From assembly GCF_046244365.1 (NCBI RefSeq), contig NZ_CP176395.1, positions 5,890,001-5,954,000 on the forward strand: 64,000 bases of DNA, given 5' to 3'. The position numbers and the translations under genes were made by a program. Source of the stretch: Paenibacillus_V sp046244365 (GTDB lineage: Bacteria > Bacillota > Bacilli > Paenibacillales > NBRC-103111). The notes beneath the pieces were generated by a model. That model was not told the DNA's origin and searched no databases. It saw only the letters and a program-made list of their open reading frames with translations. Positions 18,276 to 26,725 of this stretch are shown in pieces (the first letter of the stretch is position 1; each line of letters starts with the position of its first letter).

Positions 18276-18479
18276 TCAATCCTGCCGATACTCGAGAATA
18301 TCTCCAGGCTGGCAATCGAGTGCTTTGCAGATCGCTTCGAGTGTTGAGATTCGAATGGCTTTCGCTTTTCCATTTTTAAGTATCGACAGGTTCGCCATTG
18401 TAATGCCGACTTTCTCCGATAGCTCAGTAACGCTCATTTTCCGCTTTGCAAGCATAACGTCAATGTTAACCACTATCAT
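18276..18479 (-). CDS. Xre-family HTH regulator paired with DUF2975 protein
   Basis: The 67-residue protein is almost entirely one helix-turn-helix domain (LSEKVGITMANLSILKNGKAKAIRISTLEAICKALDCQPGDILEY), a YozG-type Cro/CI-like DNA-binding fold. Its ATG overlaps the stop of the DUF2975 gene by 4 bases (ATGA), so translation is coupled. This two-gene pair is a common Firmicutes unit; the regulator probably controls its own operon. Confidence 0.9.
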   Translation of the reverse strand: MIVVNIDVMLAKRKMSVTELSEKVGITMANLSILKNGKAKAIRISTLEAICKALDCQPGDILEYRQD

Positions 18480-18949
18480 ACGGTCAACTCCTGTTCTTCT
18501 TTGAGCTCGATCGCGTTTTTGAGCAGTTTCTCAAGAACTGCGGCAAATACTGCGATTACAACTGGCGCACAGGTTATAAATAGCCCGATGACCATGACGC
18601 CTGGTGCGTCTGCGCCGTCAGCTACAAAGTAGAAAAGCGGGAGATTACATGCAAACATGAGTGATACGACAACCGCCGCTCGCTTTATTTTCTTAAGCGC
18701 TAAAACAGAGGTTTGCGAAAAAGCGGTATTTGTATCGATGTACCTGAGAAGCTTAAATGCCTGAAGTAGCGTAAATGAATACGCAATAGACGCCACATAC
18801 GCAGCCAAAGCGGAAAGATAAACTTTAATATCCGGGAAATCCGGCATCATACTATGCGCCATCGCTGGGAGTCCATAAAAACACATCACTAATGCAGGAA
18901 TTGCCATAACAACCAGAACAACTTTTAAAAAGAGCGTCTCTTTTTTCAT
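18476..18949 (-). CDS. DUF2975 membrane protein
   Basis: The 157-residue product has four hydrophobic membrane segments (about residues 8-30, 46-66, 92-112 and 120-142) and the DUF2975 signature LLQAFKLLRYIDTNTAFSQTSVLALKKIKRAAV. Function is unknown; members are always found with a small Xre regulator, as here. It is the first gene of the pair, with AT-rich upstream DNA suitable for a promoter. Confidence 0.88.
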   Translation of the reverse strand: MKKETLFLKVVLVVMAIPALVMCFYGLPAMAHSMMPDFPDIKVYLSALAAYVASIAYSFTLLQAFKLLRYIDTNTAFSQTSVLALKKIKRAAVVVSLMFACNLPLFYFVADGADAPGVMVIGLFITCAPVVIAVFAAVLEKLLKNAIELKEEQELTV

Positions 18950-19168
18950 CTATTTCACCTCATTTTTGATTTTATCACTTCATTTATCGTTTTACAATAA
19001 AAATGTATTGATTCCTTTGTTTGAGCCCAACAAGTTATTTATAAAGAAGAAGCCATACGGCTTATTTGTTCCTCCTTCAAATTTGATCCGAGATACGGAC
19101 ATATTTATGAACCCACTAATTGAAGTTATTCGCGAAAATGATTAAACTATCCTGCCCGTTCGTATTAT

Positions 19169-19205
19169 GGGGTCAACCAGTTCTTACTGGTAGACCTCAT
19201 TTTTG
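19169..19205 (+). terminator. Stranded rho-independent hairpin left of the IS110 element
   Basis: GGGGTCAACCAG, TTCTTA, CTGGTAGACCTC form a stem followed by ATTTTTG on the plus strand. No plus-strand gene precedes it, so it may be left over from a lost gene. Confidence 0.5.
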
Positions 19206-19209
19206 TGTG

Positions 19210-19403
19210 GTCGTAAGATAGCGGTAGCCGGGGATCGAACGATTCTGCCCGTGGGAGTTGGATCCCGAGAGCTATACAGTTCATCCCCCCTACTTGTTAA
19301 ACCATGATTAGGCTGGTTGGGACGATGATCCCGAATCACATGCGATAATGTGGACGACAAGAAGGTCAGGGGTTGCCGGTGAAAATATATTGGGAGTGAT
19401 TAT
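19210..19403 (+). ncRNA. Putative bridge RNA region of the IS110 element
   Basis: The 5' non-coding stretch of IS110-group elements encodes a structured bridge RNA with target- and donor-binding loops. Here the 190 bases before the transposase include several short complementary segments, for example GATCCCGA near 19262 and GATCCCGAAT near 19328. I infer the RNA from position and family knowledge; I have not folded it. Confidence 0.35.
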
Positions 19404-20606
19404 GTGAATCCTGTCATTGGTTTGGATGTATCCAAAGGGGAAAGTCATGCGCAAGCTTTTGCAAACAAAGGAACGCCCTATGGAAAGATTTTTCGTTTTA
19501 AACATGATCTTGATGGTCTTGCGTCTTTTCTTCGTTATGCTCAAGATTTAGAATCCTTTACGGGGAAACGTGCGGCCGTCATATTAGAAGCAACAGGTCA
19601 TTATCATAGTCCAGTTGTTCAATTCTTGGATGAGCATCAGTTTCTGCATATCGTCATTAATCCGTTACTTTCCCACCAAGCGAAAAAGGCAAATTTACGC
19701 AAGGTAAAAACGGATGCCGCTGATGCATACCAATTGGGAGAAATGTTCTACAAAGAGGAACTGGAGCCTTACAAAAAACGAGGCCAATATCTGATGAATT
19801 TGCGTTACCTGACAAGGCAACACGAGTCTCTCACGGATATGTACGTTCAAGCAAAATTACAATTCCAAGCGGTGCTGGATCAAGTGTTCCCGGAGTATCA
19901 TGGCGTGTTTGGTTACCTTTATGCTAAGGTCTCCCTTCGTTTCCTGGCTCTTTATCCAACGTCACAAGCGGTGCTAGCAATGTCCGTGGAAGAAGTCAAG
20001 ACACACATTCAGAATCTTGCGGGATATGTGAATCCCAACTGTTGGACACTAGAAAGGGCGCAAAAGCTAATGGCTGCAGCAAAGCGTAATCCCTTCAAGG
20101 AGATAGCTTTTCCAAGTCATTTAATATCGATGGAACTACTCATCAATTTACTTCTTCAATACCAAGAGCATCTATCCAAACTTGATCAGTCAATAGAGGA
20201 GTTGGCTCAAGAATTATTGGAATATGATTTAATGCAATCGATCCCCGGTATTGGAACTAAACTTGCGGCAACAATTTTAGCAGAAATCGGGGAAATCGAT
20301 CGGTTCGATCATGCAAAGAAGCTGATCGCATTTGCGGGTATTGATCCTAGCGTTTTTTCTTCTGGAAAGTTTACTGCTACTCGAAATCCAATTACTAAAC
20401 GTGGTTCTAGAAAGCTCAGAACAGCCTTATACCAAGCTGTTCGTTGTGGTCTGCGAAGCTCACGCAACAAAAAATTAAGGGCTTATTACGATAAGAAACG
20501 TGCTGAAGGCAAACTGTTTAAAGTAGCTGTGATCGCTTGTGCAAATAAACTAATCCACTGGATTTATGCCATCTTAACCAAGAAAGAAGCTTTTCGCTTA
20601 GTCTGA
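19404..20606 (+). CDS. IS110-family transposase
   Basis: The 400-residue protein has the N-terminal DEDD RuvC-like domain (IGLDVSKGESHAQAF, VILEATGHYHSPV, KTDAADAYQLGEMF) and the C-terminal Tnp20 domain (SIPGIGTKLAATILAEIG through NPITKRGSRKLRTALYQAV) with the conserved serine. Length matches full transposases of the family. It begins at an ATG following GGGAGTG. No frameshift is seen, so the element may be active. Confidence 0.95.
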   Translation: MNPVIGLDVSKGESHAQAFANKGTPYGKIFRFKHDLDGLASFLRYAQDLESFTGKRAAVILEATGHYHSPVVQFLDEHQFLHIVINPLLSHQAKKANLRKVKTDAADAYQLGEMFYKEELEPYKKRGQYLMNLRYLTRQHESLTDMYVQAKLQFQAVLDQVFPEYHGVFGYLYAKVSLRFLALYPTSQAVLAMSVEEVKTHIQNLAGYVNPNCWTLERAQKLMAAAKRNPFKEIAFPSHLISMELLINLLLQYQEHLSKLDQSIEELAQELLEYDLMQSIPGIGTKLAATILAEIGEIDRFDHAKKLIAFAGIDPSVFSSGKFTATRNPITKRGSRKLRTALYQAVRCGLRSSRNKKLRAYYDKKRAEGKLFKVAVIACANKLIHWIYAILTKKEAFRLV

Positions 20607-20700
20607 ATTAGCAACCCTTAGCCATTGAGGGAAACCTTCCCATATAATGCGGGACGGTTATTTGTTGTCCCCTTTTACGAGTATACCACCCTTCATTTCG

Positions 20701-20741
20701 TTCATTAATTATTAAATATTGACAGCCTATTAGCTGGTATA
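20701..20741. repeat. 41-bp repeat, copy A
   Basis: TTCATTAATTATTAAATATT followed by GACAGCCTATTAGCTGGTAT recurs at 35599-35639 with 38 of 41 positions identical. It sits between the IS110 element and the IS4 remnant; the other copy flanks a broken transporter gene. It may be the end of a lost mobile element. Confidence 0.7.
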
Positions 20742-20792
20742 ACGCAGCGAGGCTGCTGATCCCTTGAATCCGAAGTACCTACGGTAGTCAAC

Positions 20793-21167
20793 ACCCCTAA
20801 ACAAAAGAGACACTACCGATTCGTGTCCCGGCTAAAAAACAACGCAATCATCGAAGAAATCGAGGAACTGCCAACTCCTGAAGACGCCAAGATCAAACGT
20901 GATGTCAGAGTCATTCTGGGTAAAGGGAACAAGCGGATGGATAATGCGCTTCGTATGATCGAAACAACCGATAGTCATGGCAGTCCGGTTCGAATCATCA
21001 CTAATCGTTTCGACCTCACGGCCGAGGAGATCGGTGAGATGTACCGCAGCCGCTGGCAAATTGAAATCTTCTTTCGCTGGGTGAAGCAGAATTTAAAGCT
21101 GACCCGGTTCTACGGCGAAGATGAGAATGCCGTCATGAACAACGCTACTGTTTTGTATTATAAATAA
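20793..21167 (+). pseudogene. IS4-family transposase remnant
   Basis: The frame carries FVSRLKNNAIIEE, ITNRFDLTAEEIGEMYRSRWQIEIFFRWVKQNLKLTRFYG, the signature Y-R-E-K segment of IS4-type DDE transposases with the catalytic Glu. The N-terminal two thirds with both Asp residues are missing, and the C-terminus breaks off into NNATVLYYK and a stop. It cannot transpose. Confidence 0.85.
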
Positions 21168-21170
21168 GAA

Positions 21171-21202
21171 AAAGAGCAACCCGTATTACGCGGTTACTCT
21201 TT
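21171..21202 (+). terminator. Terminator past the IS4 remnant
   Basis: AAAGAGCAACCCG and CGCGGTTACTCTTT form a stem with one mismatch and a T run. The following gap to 21535 shows no gene; it contains a run of nine C at 21473-21481 and a TTACCCC/GGGGTAA inverted repeat (about 21493-21530) that could end the leftward glycosidase transcript. Confidence 0.65.
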
Positions 21203-21535
21203 CGCAATAAGACAGAAAGGTGACTAAGTGAACTACTAGCTCACGCACATTACCTTTCTTTCGTAACAATTATCTCAGTCTATGTCCTGATCTTCAATAG
21301 ACAGGCGCTGGGTATTTGCCGCCGTGAATGACCAAATATAAAAAAGTAGCACGACCGTTTACATTAGCACCTAGGGTCTTTCCATTCTTTCTCGGGCACA
21401 ATTGAAATAATAATCCGATGTCAAAACCCGATTTACTCTATGGACCAATGAACTCCGTCGTAAGACTAATAGCCCCCCCCCGCAGTCATTGATTACCCCA
21501 TGTCGATCACTACAAAAATGCAAGGGGTAAGCACC

Positions 21536-24322
21536 TCAATTCAATTGATAGATGTGAACCATATAAGGCGAGAATGTGTCCGTGTAGGAGCCGCTGCTTA
21601 TGGTAAGGTTCCTATTTTCATAAACTGGCGATGCAGAGGTTTTACCTGTCAGACCTGCACCTGAAAACGTGGAAGTGACATTGTAACCTGTTTTATTTAC
21701 CGCAAACAAGTAACGTGCGCCACTGTATTCCCGTACCTTGATATCAAGATCCGAAGATGATGATGAAATATTTTGAGTAACATCTGGTGCTGCTATCACA
21801 TCTTTCAGCACTTCCAATTCCTGATTTAATACTTTATACGCTGCCCATAGTGGAGGACTATCTGTTTTCATATACCATAGAGTAGGTGCATCAAAGGCAT
21901 AAAATGCCGTAGATTTCGCTCCATGATTAATCGCAAGATAAGTCATAGCGCGAGTCTCCTCTGGAAGGGGCGCTCTATTCGTAATTCCGTATGATTGGAT
22001 AACTATGTTCACTGCCTTTCCAGTCGCCGCAACGACGTCAGTCATATCGCTTACGTCTGTAACAGAAGAATTAGGAATGGGATAAGAATGAGCAGACATT
22101 ATGTCCGTTGCGCCACTATAACTCCCCCCTTGAATGATATTTTTTGTGCCTAGGTTTAAGTATACTGGGTGATTGGAGTCTAAGCTTTTAACCGCGTTAT
22201 AGGCTGCCTGCATGGTTGCTGCAGAAATCGCATGACCATCAGGCTCATCGTTTAGTACCCAATAGAGTAGAGCCGGATCATCTTTATACGTATTTACCGT
22301 ATTTGTGATGTAAGTAAGATCCACTTGGGTATTATTAAGATATAAAGCAGCTGCAGCTTTTAAACCAGCTGCTTTAATCTGAGAGAAAGCTGTAGCAAAA
22401 GTGACACCACCTCTTTCTCCAATGAGTACCGTGTTGAACCCCTGTGCTTTTAAATCCGTATATTCTGCTGGTTTTGATGTAACTACTGAATACATAATAC
22501 GTGGTAAAAACGTGCTTCCATTAAGAAGTATTGCTTTGTAGACATCATTAGTTACACTGGTGGTGTCTGGAATTGCCGGGTAAGTATACTTATCCGCCTT
22601 CAAAACTTCCTGAATTTCTGTACCCCTGATAAATCCGTCACTTTTCCTTATTAAATAAGCTTTATAGATTGAATATCCTGTAGGAAGAGTTGACACATTG
22701 AAAGTGTCTGCAAGATTCGATGTGAGGGTTAAGTATTCTTTGGTAAAGACAGGGGTTGTCCCGCCAAAATTATACCTTTCAAGTTTTACTTTATAGTCTG
22801 ACAAATTCTCATCAGTCAAGCTTACTGCGAAGTTAGTTGTTACAATTGAATCTGTGCTCCACACATGCTTTTCTGTCATGTTGAAGACAAAAGGGGTAGG
22901 TGCACTGCTTAGATTCACATTGTCTAGCCATACAGATCCTACTGCATCTTGACTTAACCAATAATAAATTTGCACAAATGCTGTATCTACAGGAGCAGTG
23001 AATACATCGCTCTTTTTGCCCCAAGCGCTTGTTAAAGGAACGTCATTGAAAGCATCGGATATATTAGTAGACCCATCCTGCTTGATAAAGCGCAGCCCCA
23101 TTTTCAATCCGCCCGCAGTAAGACTGCTCTTCACATAAGATTGAACTTTAAAACTATCTCCTTGATTCACTGAAACCAAATGGCCGCTAAGAACATTCCA
23201 TCCTTCTGAACTGCTGCCGGTTAACTTAAAAGAGTTTGTTCCTTGATAAGAATTACTCGTATCTATAACTCCGATCGTTGTATTCCAATCGGTCATACCA
23301 CTTTCAAAACCCGGGTTCAGTTCGAGATTTTGTGATTCAAGGACAACATCATCCACCCACACAGACCCAACCGCATCTTGCGATAGCCACATGTAAATCT
23401 GAACGTATTTTGTTCCTGCAGGTGTCTTCATCGTGGGTGTGATGGTTTGGTGCCAATTAGCACCATTTGCCACTACAGTAAAACTGTAGGATTCCACTGT
23501 ATTTCCTGCATCATCGGTGTACCTCATTCCTATACGAAACGTACCCGACGATACCGTGTCTTTGGAAAATAATTTTAAGACATAATCCTGGTTTTCGTTA
23601 CTAGCAATGCGTGCAGTTGGATTTGTAACTACTACGTTCCAAGCGCTTGCAGAACCAGTTATTTTGCCGGACTTGGAACCCGTTCTGAATGTAGTTGAAT
23701 CATAGCTGAATTCGGTCCCGCTGCTTATCCAACTTCCGTTATTAAGTTCAAAGCCAGGATCCAGCGCTAAATTATCCGAAGTCAAAGTTATATCATCCAA
23801 CCAAACTGTGCCTACTGAATATTGAGGCATTAACAAATATACTTGGACTTTTGCTGTATTTGCAGGAGCTACGAATGTATTGCCCGATCTTGCCCAAGTG
23901 CTTGAATTCTTAATTGTATAGAAATTATAATCAATTGTGCCGCCAGAAGCGTTCACCCATCTTAACCCAATTTGATAATTACCTTGAGTCAGGCTAGTAT
24001 TGGCATACGCATCAAGACGAAAACTTTGGCCTTCAACGGCACTCCAAGTATTGCTTGAAGCAACTACATTCCAGCGATTAGTGGCATCGGAAACATGTTT
24101 GAGGCTTTTCGTACCACTATGGGAGGTAGTGGAAACAACACTTTTCGTAGTACTACTTCCACCCCAACCAGTCAAATTAGATTCAAACCCACCATTGGAT
24201 ACCAAATTATTATACGATTGAGCCGAAACAGAAGGTTGCAAGGCAGGTATCAGATAAAATAGCGCGAAAGCCAATGTTGAAAGCAAACCTATCAAAATCA
24301 ACTTCCTTAAACTTTTTATCAT
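21536..24322 (-). CDS. Secreted glycoside hydrolase with three carbohydrate-binding modules
   Basis: The 928-residue protein has a signal peptide ending SVSAQ. Three jelly-roll modules follow, each opening with a similar motif (NLVSNGGFESNLTGW, NLALDPGFELNNGSW, NLELNPGFESGMTDW), at about residues 36-185, 188-335 and 338-485. A beta-rich linker leads to a TIM-barrel domain at about 600-850 with a likely acid/base Glu693 in LNDEPDGH, then a beta-sheet tail. It fits the clan GH-A fold without a family I can name. The ATG at 24322 has GGAGGAG 6 bases upstream; a longer frame to 24376 lacks one. Its place beside an oligosaccharide transporter suggests it trims an extracellular glycan. Confidence 0.82.
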   Translation of the reverse strand: MIKSLRKLILIGLLSTLAFALFYLIPALQPSVSAQSYNNLVSNGGFESNLTGWGGSSTTKSVVSTTSHSGTKSLKHVSDATNRWNVVASSNTWSAVEGQSFRLDAYANTSLTQGNYQIGLRWVNASGGTIDYNFYTIKNSSTWARSGNTFVAPANTAKVQVYLLMPQYSVGTVWLDDITLTSDNLALDPGFELNNGSWISSGTEFSYDSTTFRTGSKSGKITGSASAWNVVVTNPTARIASNENQDYVLKLFSKDTVSSGTFRIGMRYTDDAGNTVESYSFTVVANGANWHQTITPTMKTPAGTKYVQIYMWLSQDAVGSVWVDDVVLESQNLELNPGFESGMTDWNTTIGVIDTSNSYQGTNSFKLTGSSSEGWNVLSGHLVSVNQGDSFKVQSYVKSSLTAGGLKMGLRFIKQDGSTNISDAFNDVPLTSAWGKKSDVFTAPVDTAFVQIYYWLSQDAVGSVWLDNVNLSSAPTPFVFNMTEKHVWSTDSIVTTNFAVSLTDENLSDYKVKLERYNFGGTTPVFTKEYLTLTSNLADTFNVSTLPTGYSIYKAYLIRKSDGFIRGTEIQEVLKADKYTYPAIPDTTSVTNDVYKAILLNGSTFLPRIMYSVVTSKPAEYTDLKAQGFNTVLIGERGGVTFATAFSQIKAAGLKAAAALYLNNTQVDLTYITNTVNTYKDDPALLYWVLNDEPDGHAISAATMQAAYNAVKSLDSNHPVYLNLGTKNIIQGGSYSGATDIMSAHSYPIPNSSVTDVSDMTDVVAATGKAVNIVIQSYGITNRAPLPEETRAMTYLAINHGAKSTAFYAFDAPTLWYMKTDSPPLWAAYKVLNQELEVLKDVIAAPDVTQNISSSSSDLDIKVREYSGARYLFAVNKTGYNVTSTFSGAGLTGKTSASPVYENRNLTISSGSYTDTFSPYMVHIYQLN

Positions 24323-24401
24323 AGCAAACTCCTCCTTGATTATTTTATAATCATTTCGAACCGTAACAATAATCACTATTACCTAAATTAGCTTTCAAGT
24401 C

Positions 24402-24605
24402 CTACTTGATATAAACCGTCAGATCTTCGGCAACACCGCCTTTCCAATAACCAAGACCGATTTTCAGTTTCATTTCTTTTGGTGTTTTGACACTTCCAAG
24501 GGTTTGGTAGGGATCGCATATTTTGATGCTCCTCCAGCAAACCGGTCCAACATCCACTTGGCATCCTGTAGCGGATAGACCATCCGATGCTATGAAATCA
24601 TTCAA
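24402..24605 (-). CDS. Short unidentified ORF, possibly a gene remnant
   Basis: A 67-residue frame ends ...MKLKIGLGYWKGGVAEDLTVYIK. It has no signal, no clear ribosome binding site and no family I recognise; the C-terminal half looks like the edge of a beta-sandwich domain. It lies between the FAD oxidoreductase and the glycosidase in the same direction. It may be the tail of a deleted enzyme. Confidence 0.25.
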   Translation of the reverse strand: MNDFIASDGLSATGCQVDVGPVCWRSIKICDPYQTLGSVKTPKEMKLKIGLGYWKGGVAEDLTVYIK

Positions 24606-24652
24606 TCAAAGCTCGATTCTTGCCCAATTGTCGTGCGATGTTTAAGCCACAA

Positions 24653-26197
24653 TTAGCTTTCCAATACTTGTCGGTCTTCTATCAGGCGCTTGCGTAAATC
24701 GGCGTAATCGACATCCTGAACCGATGTGCCGTGCCAGATGGCTAGCGCCGCTGCGGTTGCAGCCGATTGTCCCAAGCTCATGAACACCGGCTCCATCCGG
24801 ATTGAGCCGTACGCGATATGGGAGGAGGAGAGGCAGACGGGCACCAGAAGATTGAGACACTCTTCACCCTTGGGAATGATGGATTGGTACGAAATTGGGT
24901 AGGGACCGCTAGGCGGAACCTCAACGTTACCTTCATTGACGCAACGGCCATCAATGACGATGCGCCGGCTGTTGTGAGAGTCCATCCGATAAGCGGCAAG
25001 CCCTACGGGATCAGACACTTTGCGGTAGCCACGGCAGTGGTCTTCTGTCATCACCAGGTCCGAAATCATTCTCCGCGCTTCGCGGATGTAAAGCTGTGGA
25101 GACCAGCCTCCGAAATCCATATATTCGTCAGCCGGCAACCCCCATTGCAGTGTCTCTTCGCGAACGGCCTCGGGCACGCGCTTGTCGTTGCAAAGGAAAT
25201 ACAGCAAACCCAGATTATAAGTCAAGTGGTTTTGGAAAATTTGCTCGCGTTTTGAGTAGCTGCCTTCAGCCCATTCATAGTTCATTCCTATATAATCGGT
25301 TGACACCCCGCCGAAATTGTTCAGATCTGTCTTGCTCTTCGGCATCGATGAGTGAAGCCGGAGGGAGTCCCATACCCCTGCTTCGATATAGCGAGCCAGC
25401 AGGGTAAACATCTCGGGATTGTAGTTCGGAGGTTCCGGAAACGGCAGGCGGTTGCCAGGATCATTCGTCAGACAGATACGGAAGTTGTAGGCTTGAACAC
25501 AGTGATCCCCTTGGCCCTGATAGCCCGGAGCCGCGTCGGATACGCCATGCAGCAAGCCGCTGTCCGGCTTGCCCGGAATAACAAACGGATCGACCCATGC
25601 TTTAAAATTATGATGCGGATCGCCGAAATGAACGCCGTTCAACGTTTCCTTGTATACCGAATTCGCTTCACGGCCTACATGATACGAGACTCCGGCTGCA
25701 GCCAACAAGTCCCCCTCGTAAGTGGCGTCGATAAACATGTCCGCTTCAATCTGAACGCCGCTCTCCATCACGATGCTCTTGATCTTGCGTTGCGACTTAT
25801 GAACGGTCGACAAGCGTTGACCATACAGCACCGTGATCCCATCTTGCTCGACCCACCCCTGGAAAATACGATCCGCTACGTGAGGCTCGAAGGTCCATTG
25901 CGTGCCGTGACCTTCGGTACATCCGTAGTGGCGCCCCACTGCTTGGTAAAATTCACGTGAGATACCTCCGATCGCAGCTTTGTTGCCGATATCAGTCTGA
26001 CCAAGTCCGCCGGAGGACAAGCCTCCAAGCTTGTGGCCGAATTCTGTGAGCACGACTGTTAACCCCATGCGTCTTGCTTGTACAGCTGCCGCTACTCCGG
26101 CTGAGCTACCGCCGTAGATACATAGATCGGTCTTGTAGGCCTCATTGGACGATGGCGCCGAGGGCTCGTAGTACTTGATTTTGCTGAAATCCAACAT
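24653..26197 (-). CDS. FAD-dependent oxidoreductase (FAD_oxidored type)
   Basis: The 514-residue protein has an N-terminal dinucleotide-binding motif, LCIYGGSSAGVAAAVQARRMGLTVVLTEFG, followed by LGGLSSGGLGQTD, DMFIDATYEGDLLAAAGVSYHVGRE and a C-terminal MSLGQSAATAAALA, as in the FAD-dependent oxidoreductases found inside polysaccharide-use loci. There is no signal peptide. It probably oxidises or reduces an unusual sugar or its derivative in the cytoplasm; the substrate is not evident. It lies downstream of the transporter operon, separated from it by an IS66 scar. Confidence 0.87.
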   Translation of the reverse strand: MLDFSKIKYYEPSAPSSNEAYKTDLCIYGGSSAGVAAAVQARRMGLTVVLTEFGHKLGGLSSGGLGQTDIGNKAAIGGISREFYQAVGRHYGCTEGHGTQWTFEPHVADRIFQGWVEQDGITVLYGQRLSTVHKSQRKIKSIVMESGVQIEADMFIDATYEGDLLAAAGVSYHVGREANSVYKETLNGVHFGDPHHNFKAWVDPFVIPGKPDSGLLHGVSDAAPGYQGQGDHCVQAYNFRICLTNDPGNRLPFPEPPNYNPEMFTLLARYIEAGVWDSLRLHSSMPKSKTDLNNFGGVSTDYIGMNYEWAEGSYSKREQIFQNHLTYNLGLLYFLCNDKRVPEAVREETLQWGLPADEYMDFGGWSPQLYIREARRMISDLVMTEDHCRGYRKVSDPVGLAAYRMDSHNSRRIVIDGRCVNEGNVEVPPSGPYPISYQSIIPKGEECLNLLVPVCLSSSHIAYGSIRMEPVFMSLGQSAATAAALAIWHGTSVQDVDYADLRKRLIEDRQVLES

Positions 26198-26217
26198 ATC
26201 GAATCACCTCTCTGTAG

Positions 26218-26583
26218 TTGTGGAATTGCCTTAGTGCGCGAAAGAACTCGGGCGCACTCACCGTGTTTGCTTTTCAGCCCCATGTTCCGATGGATAATAA
26301 CAGGGCAGAACGATTGCTCCGCCTCGTCGCGCTGGGACGTAAAAACTATTACGGTTGCCACGCCCAGTGGAGCGGAGAATTCACTGCCGTTTGTCTCACT
26401 ATCATGCAAACTGCGGCCCTGCATAGCTTGAACATCGAGGCGTATATGCGGTATATTCTGGATGAGCTTGCTCTGCATCCGGGCGAGCATCCGGACATCG
26501 ATTCGCTTCTACGAGTGCACTCTACTTTTCTCGGGCCAACCGGAAATAATAGTACCGCGATAATCGCGATAACCACCCAGTAA
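26218..26583 (+). pseudogene. IS66-family transposase (TnpC) C-terminal remnant
   Basis: The frame reads PMDNNRAERLLRLVALGRKN and then TIMQTAALHSLNIEAYMRYILDEL, the IS66 TnpC C-terminal core that carries the last catalytic residue. Everything upstream is missing and it abuts the oxidoreductase promoter region, so it is a scar. The rest of 26198-26725 shows no other gene. Confidence 0.85.
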
Positions 26584-26725
26584 CGGAGCACGCGAATCAA
26601 ATTCATCTCTCCTCTAGCCCTGACATTTCGAAGGAGCTTCACAGCATATTGCCCAACTGATGTCGCCCAGCCATGATTAGCGTTGTTTGCTTCTTGATCT
26701 CACCCTATCGCTGATCTCTTGCATG

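Larger units (their letters stand above)
19210..20680 (+). mobile_element. IS110-family insertion sequence, apparently intact (ends approximate)
   Basis: A full-length DEDD transposase gene is flanked by about 190 bp of non-coding DNA on the 5' side and a short 3' tail. As expected for the IS110 family, I see no terminal inverted repeats and no obvious target duplication, so the ends can only be estimated. The IS lies within the accessory segment between the two sigK copies. Confidence 0.75.

Noticed and set aside
20701..20741. Sigma-A promoter formed by TTGACA and TATAAC in the 41-bp repeat
   Set aside because: The spacer is only about 13 bases, too short for a working promoter.
24402..24605. 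Functional small gene in the second polysaccharide locus
   Set aside because: It is kept only as a low-confidence ORF: no ribosome binding site and no recognised domain.
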